A stretch of DNA of 64,000 nucleotides, from positions 1 to 64,000 of the forward strand of contig NZ_JAFFZE010000023.1 in NCBI RefSeq assembly GCF_025165815.1, read 5' to 3'. Position 1 is the first letter of the stretch. Every line of letters begins with the position of its first letter. Origin of the DNA: Actinophytocola gossypii (GTDB lineage: Bacteria > Actinomycetota > Actinomycetes > Mycobacteriales > Pseudonocardiaceae). The position numbers were made by a program, and so were the translations under genes. Below, piece after piece: positions 63,222 to 64,000 of this stretch. The notes under the pieces were generated by a model, which worked only from the letters and a program-made list of their open reading frames with translations, was not told the DNA's origin and made no database searches.

Positions 63222-63323
63222 GCTCCGCTCATCCGCTCAGGCACCGTCTTCCCTCGTCGCGTGCTCGGCGCTGGCGCGCCTGCGCGCGCCCCTCAGTCCA
63301 GACGGTGCCCGCTCCTTCGCTCC
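63222..63323 (-). repeat. Structured repeat element, copy 2 (upstream of the permease)
   Basis: The same 40-bp (63222-63261) and 27-bp (63297-63323) blocks as at 57441, here separated by a 35-bp insert rich in GCGCGC. GCACCGTCT and AGACGGTGC form a 9-bp stem. It codes for the C-terminal residues of the ATPase (around SGLRGARRRASAEHATRED) and ends about 24 nt before the permease start codon. Confidence 0.75.
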
Positions 63324-64000
63324 CGCGCCGGTCTCGACCGCCATCGCCGTTCCGCCCTCGCCCATCGACGCGGCGAGCAGGTCGGCCTCGCCGGCGTGCC
63401 GGGTGTCCAGCTCGCGCACGCTGCGCCCGCCCGAGAGCACGATTACCCGGTCGCACACGCCGACCAGCTCGGCCAGCTCCGAGGAGGCGAGCAGCACCCC
63501 GATCCCCTGCTCCGCGGCCCGCCCGAGCAGGGCGTAGATCTCCGCCTTCGCGCCGACGTCCACGCCGCGGGTGGGCTCGTCGAGCAGCAGCAGCGCCGGC
63601 TCGGTGAGCAGCATCCGGCCGAACACGACCTTCTGCTGGTTCCCGCCGGAGAGCGTGCCGACCGGGTCGGTGACCGAGCCGAGCTTCACCCGCAGGTCGG
63701 CGACGACCTCGCGCACCTTGCCGGCCTCCCTGGCCCTCGGCACCACGCCGGCGGTGGCGATCCGGTCCACGATGGACAGAACGGTGTTGGCCAGTACCGA
63801 GTGGTCGAGCGCGAGTCCGGCGATCCGGCGGTCCTCCGGCACGAACGCCATCCCGGCGGCCAGCGAGCGGCGCGGGTGGCGTGGCCGGTGCGGTTCGCCC
63901 CGGAACAGGATCTCGCCGCGGGTCGTGCCCGGCGGGCCGGCGCCGAACAGCGTCTCGAGCAGTTCGGTGCGCCCGGAGCCGAGGAGCCCGCCGACGCCGA
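63237..64000 (-). CDS. Sugar ABC transporter ATP-binding protein (partial, 5' end outside window)
   Basis: Only the second nucleotide-binding half is inside the window (about 254 residues). It begins in the GVGGLLGSGRTELLETLFGAG P-loop-like segment, then MAFVPEDRR, the signature LSGGNQQKVVFGRML and Walker B LLLLDEPTRGVDVGA, typical of RbsA/XylG-type double ATPases. The C-terminus (GAKERAPSGLRGARRRASAEHATREDGA-type) runs into the structured repeat element. It energises the RbsC-like permease and is the upstream gene of the operon in this window. Confidence 0.93.
   Translation of the reverse strand, partial: GVGGLLGSGRTELLETLFGAGPPGTTRGEILFRGEPHRPRHPRRSLAAGMAFVPEDRRIAGLALDHSVLANTVLSIVDRIATAGVVPRAREAGKVREVVADLRVKLGSVTDPVGTLSGGNQQKVVFGRMLLTEPALLLLDEPTRGVDVGAKAEIYALLGRAAEQGIGVLLASSELAELVGVCDRVIVLSGGRSVRELDTRHAGEADLLAASMGEGGTAMAVETGAGAKERAPSGLRGARRRASAEHATREDGA

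Overview
The window is a high-GC actinobacterial chromosome segment. It carries a mycothiol-dependent isomerase-family gene, a SARP/AfsR-type regulator, an argCJBDFRGH cluster downstream of pheST, frequent GTG starts and several apparently leaderless promoters. Gene content and order fit the Pseudonocardiales (a Saccharothrix, Lentzea or Actinosynnema-like organism), but that placement is inference. The left edge holds the first bases of a 16S rRNA gene transcribed leftward with its leader and promoters.

Layout. 1-4.8 kb: rrn leader, tyrS, a small conserved-looking ORF, a 3-methyladenine DNA glycosylase with an MFS gene, a 15-bp tandem repeat array and an ArsR regulator with a double operator. 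4.8-13.2 kb: the complete arginine operon argC-J-B-D-F-R-G-H on the minus strand, every junction overlapping or abutting, behind one promoter overlapped by an ARG box. 13.2-17 kb: a TetR/SDR divergent pair, an unknown gene and a secreted TAP-type peptidase, sitting between pheT and argC. 17.2-23.3 kb: pheT, pheS, a SpoU methyltransferase, rplT, rpmI and infC (ATC start, long leader). 23.3-27.3 kb: a CitAB/DcuSR-like two-component system divergent from a dctA transporter. 27.3-31 kb: a 78-bp-period tandem repeat running into a PPOX-family gene, then small regulator/oxidoreductase pairs. 31-37 kb: uvrA and a mycothiol/MBL neighbourhood. 37-43.8 kb: VapBC-like toxin-antitoxin, DoxX and a four-gene operon of a DUF4365 nuclease-like protein, an unknown protein, a winged-helix-like protein and a 1045-residue double ATPase whose second module is HerA/FtsK-like. 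44-54.4 kb: aminotransferase, FKBP, secreted proteins, a DHA2 exporter, a decayed ABC permease, a beta-propeller protein, a SARP regulator and two I36-type inhibitors. 54.4-64 kb: a pentose locus.

Two regions stand out. The DUF4365/HerA operon has the composition of a nuclease-plus-HerA antiphage system but does not match a system I can name. The pentose locus combines a secreted DUF2961 (GH172-type) protein, a ribose/xylose-type ABC importer, an L-fucose/D-arabinose isomerase-family enzyme, an FGGY kinase and a LacI repressor. This is the gene set expected for release, uptake and catabolism of D-arabinose from D-arabinan. Two copies of a hairpin-bearing sequence element, with a compensatory base-pair change, lie just upstream of two genes of this locus.
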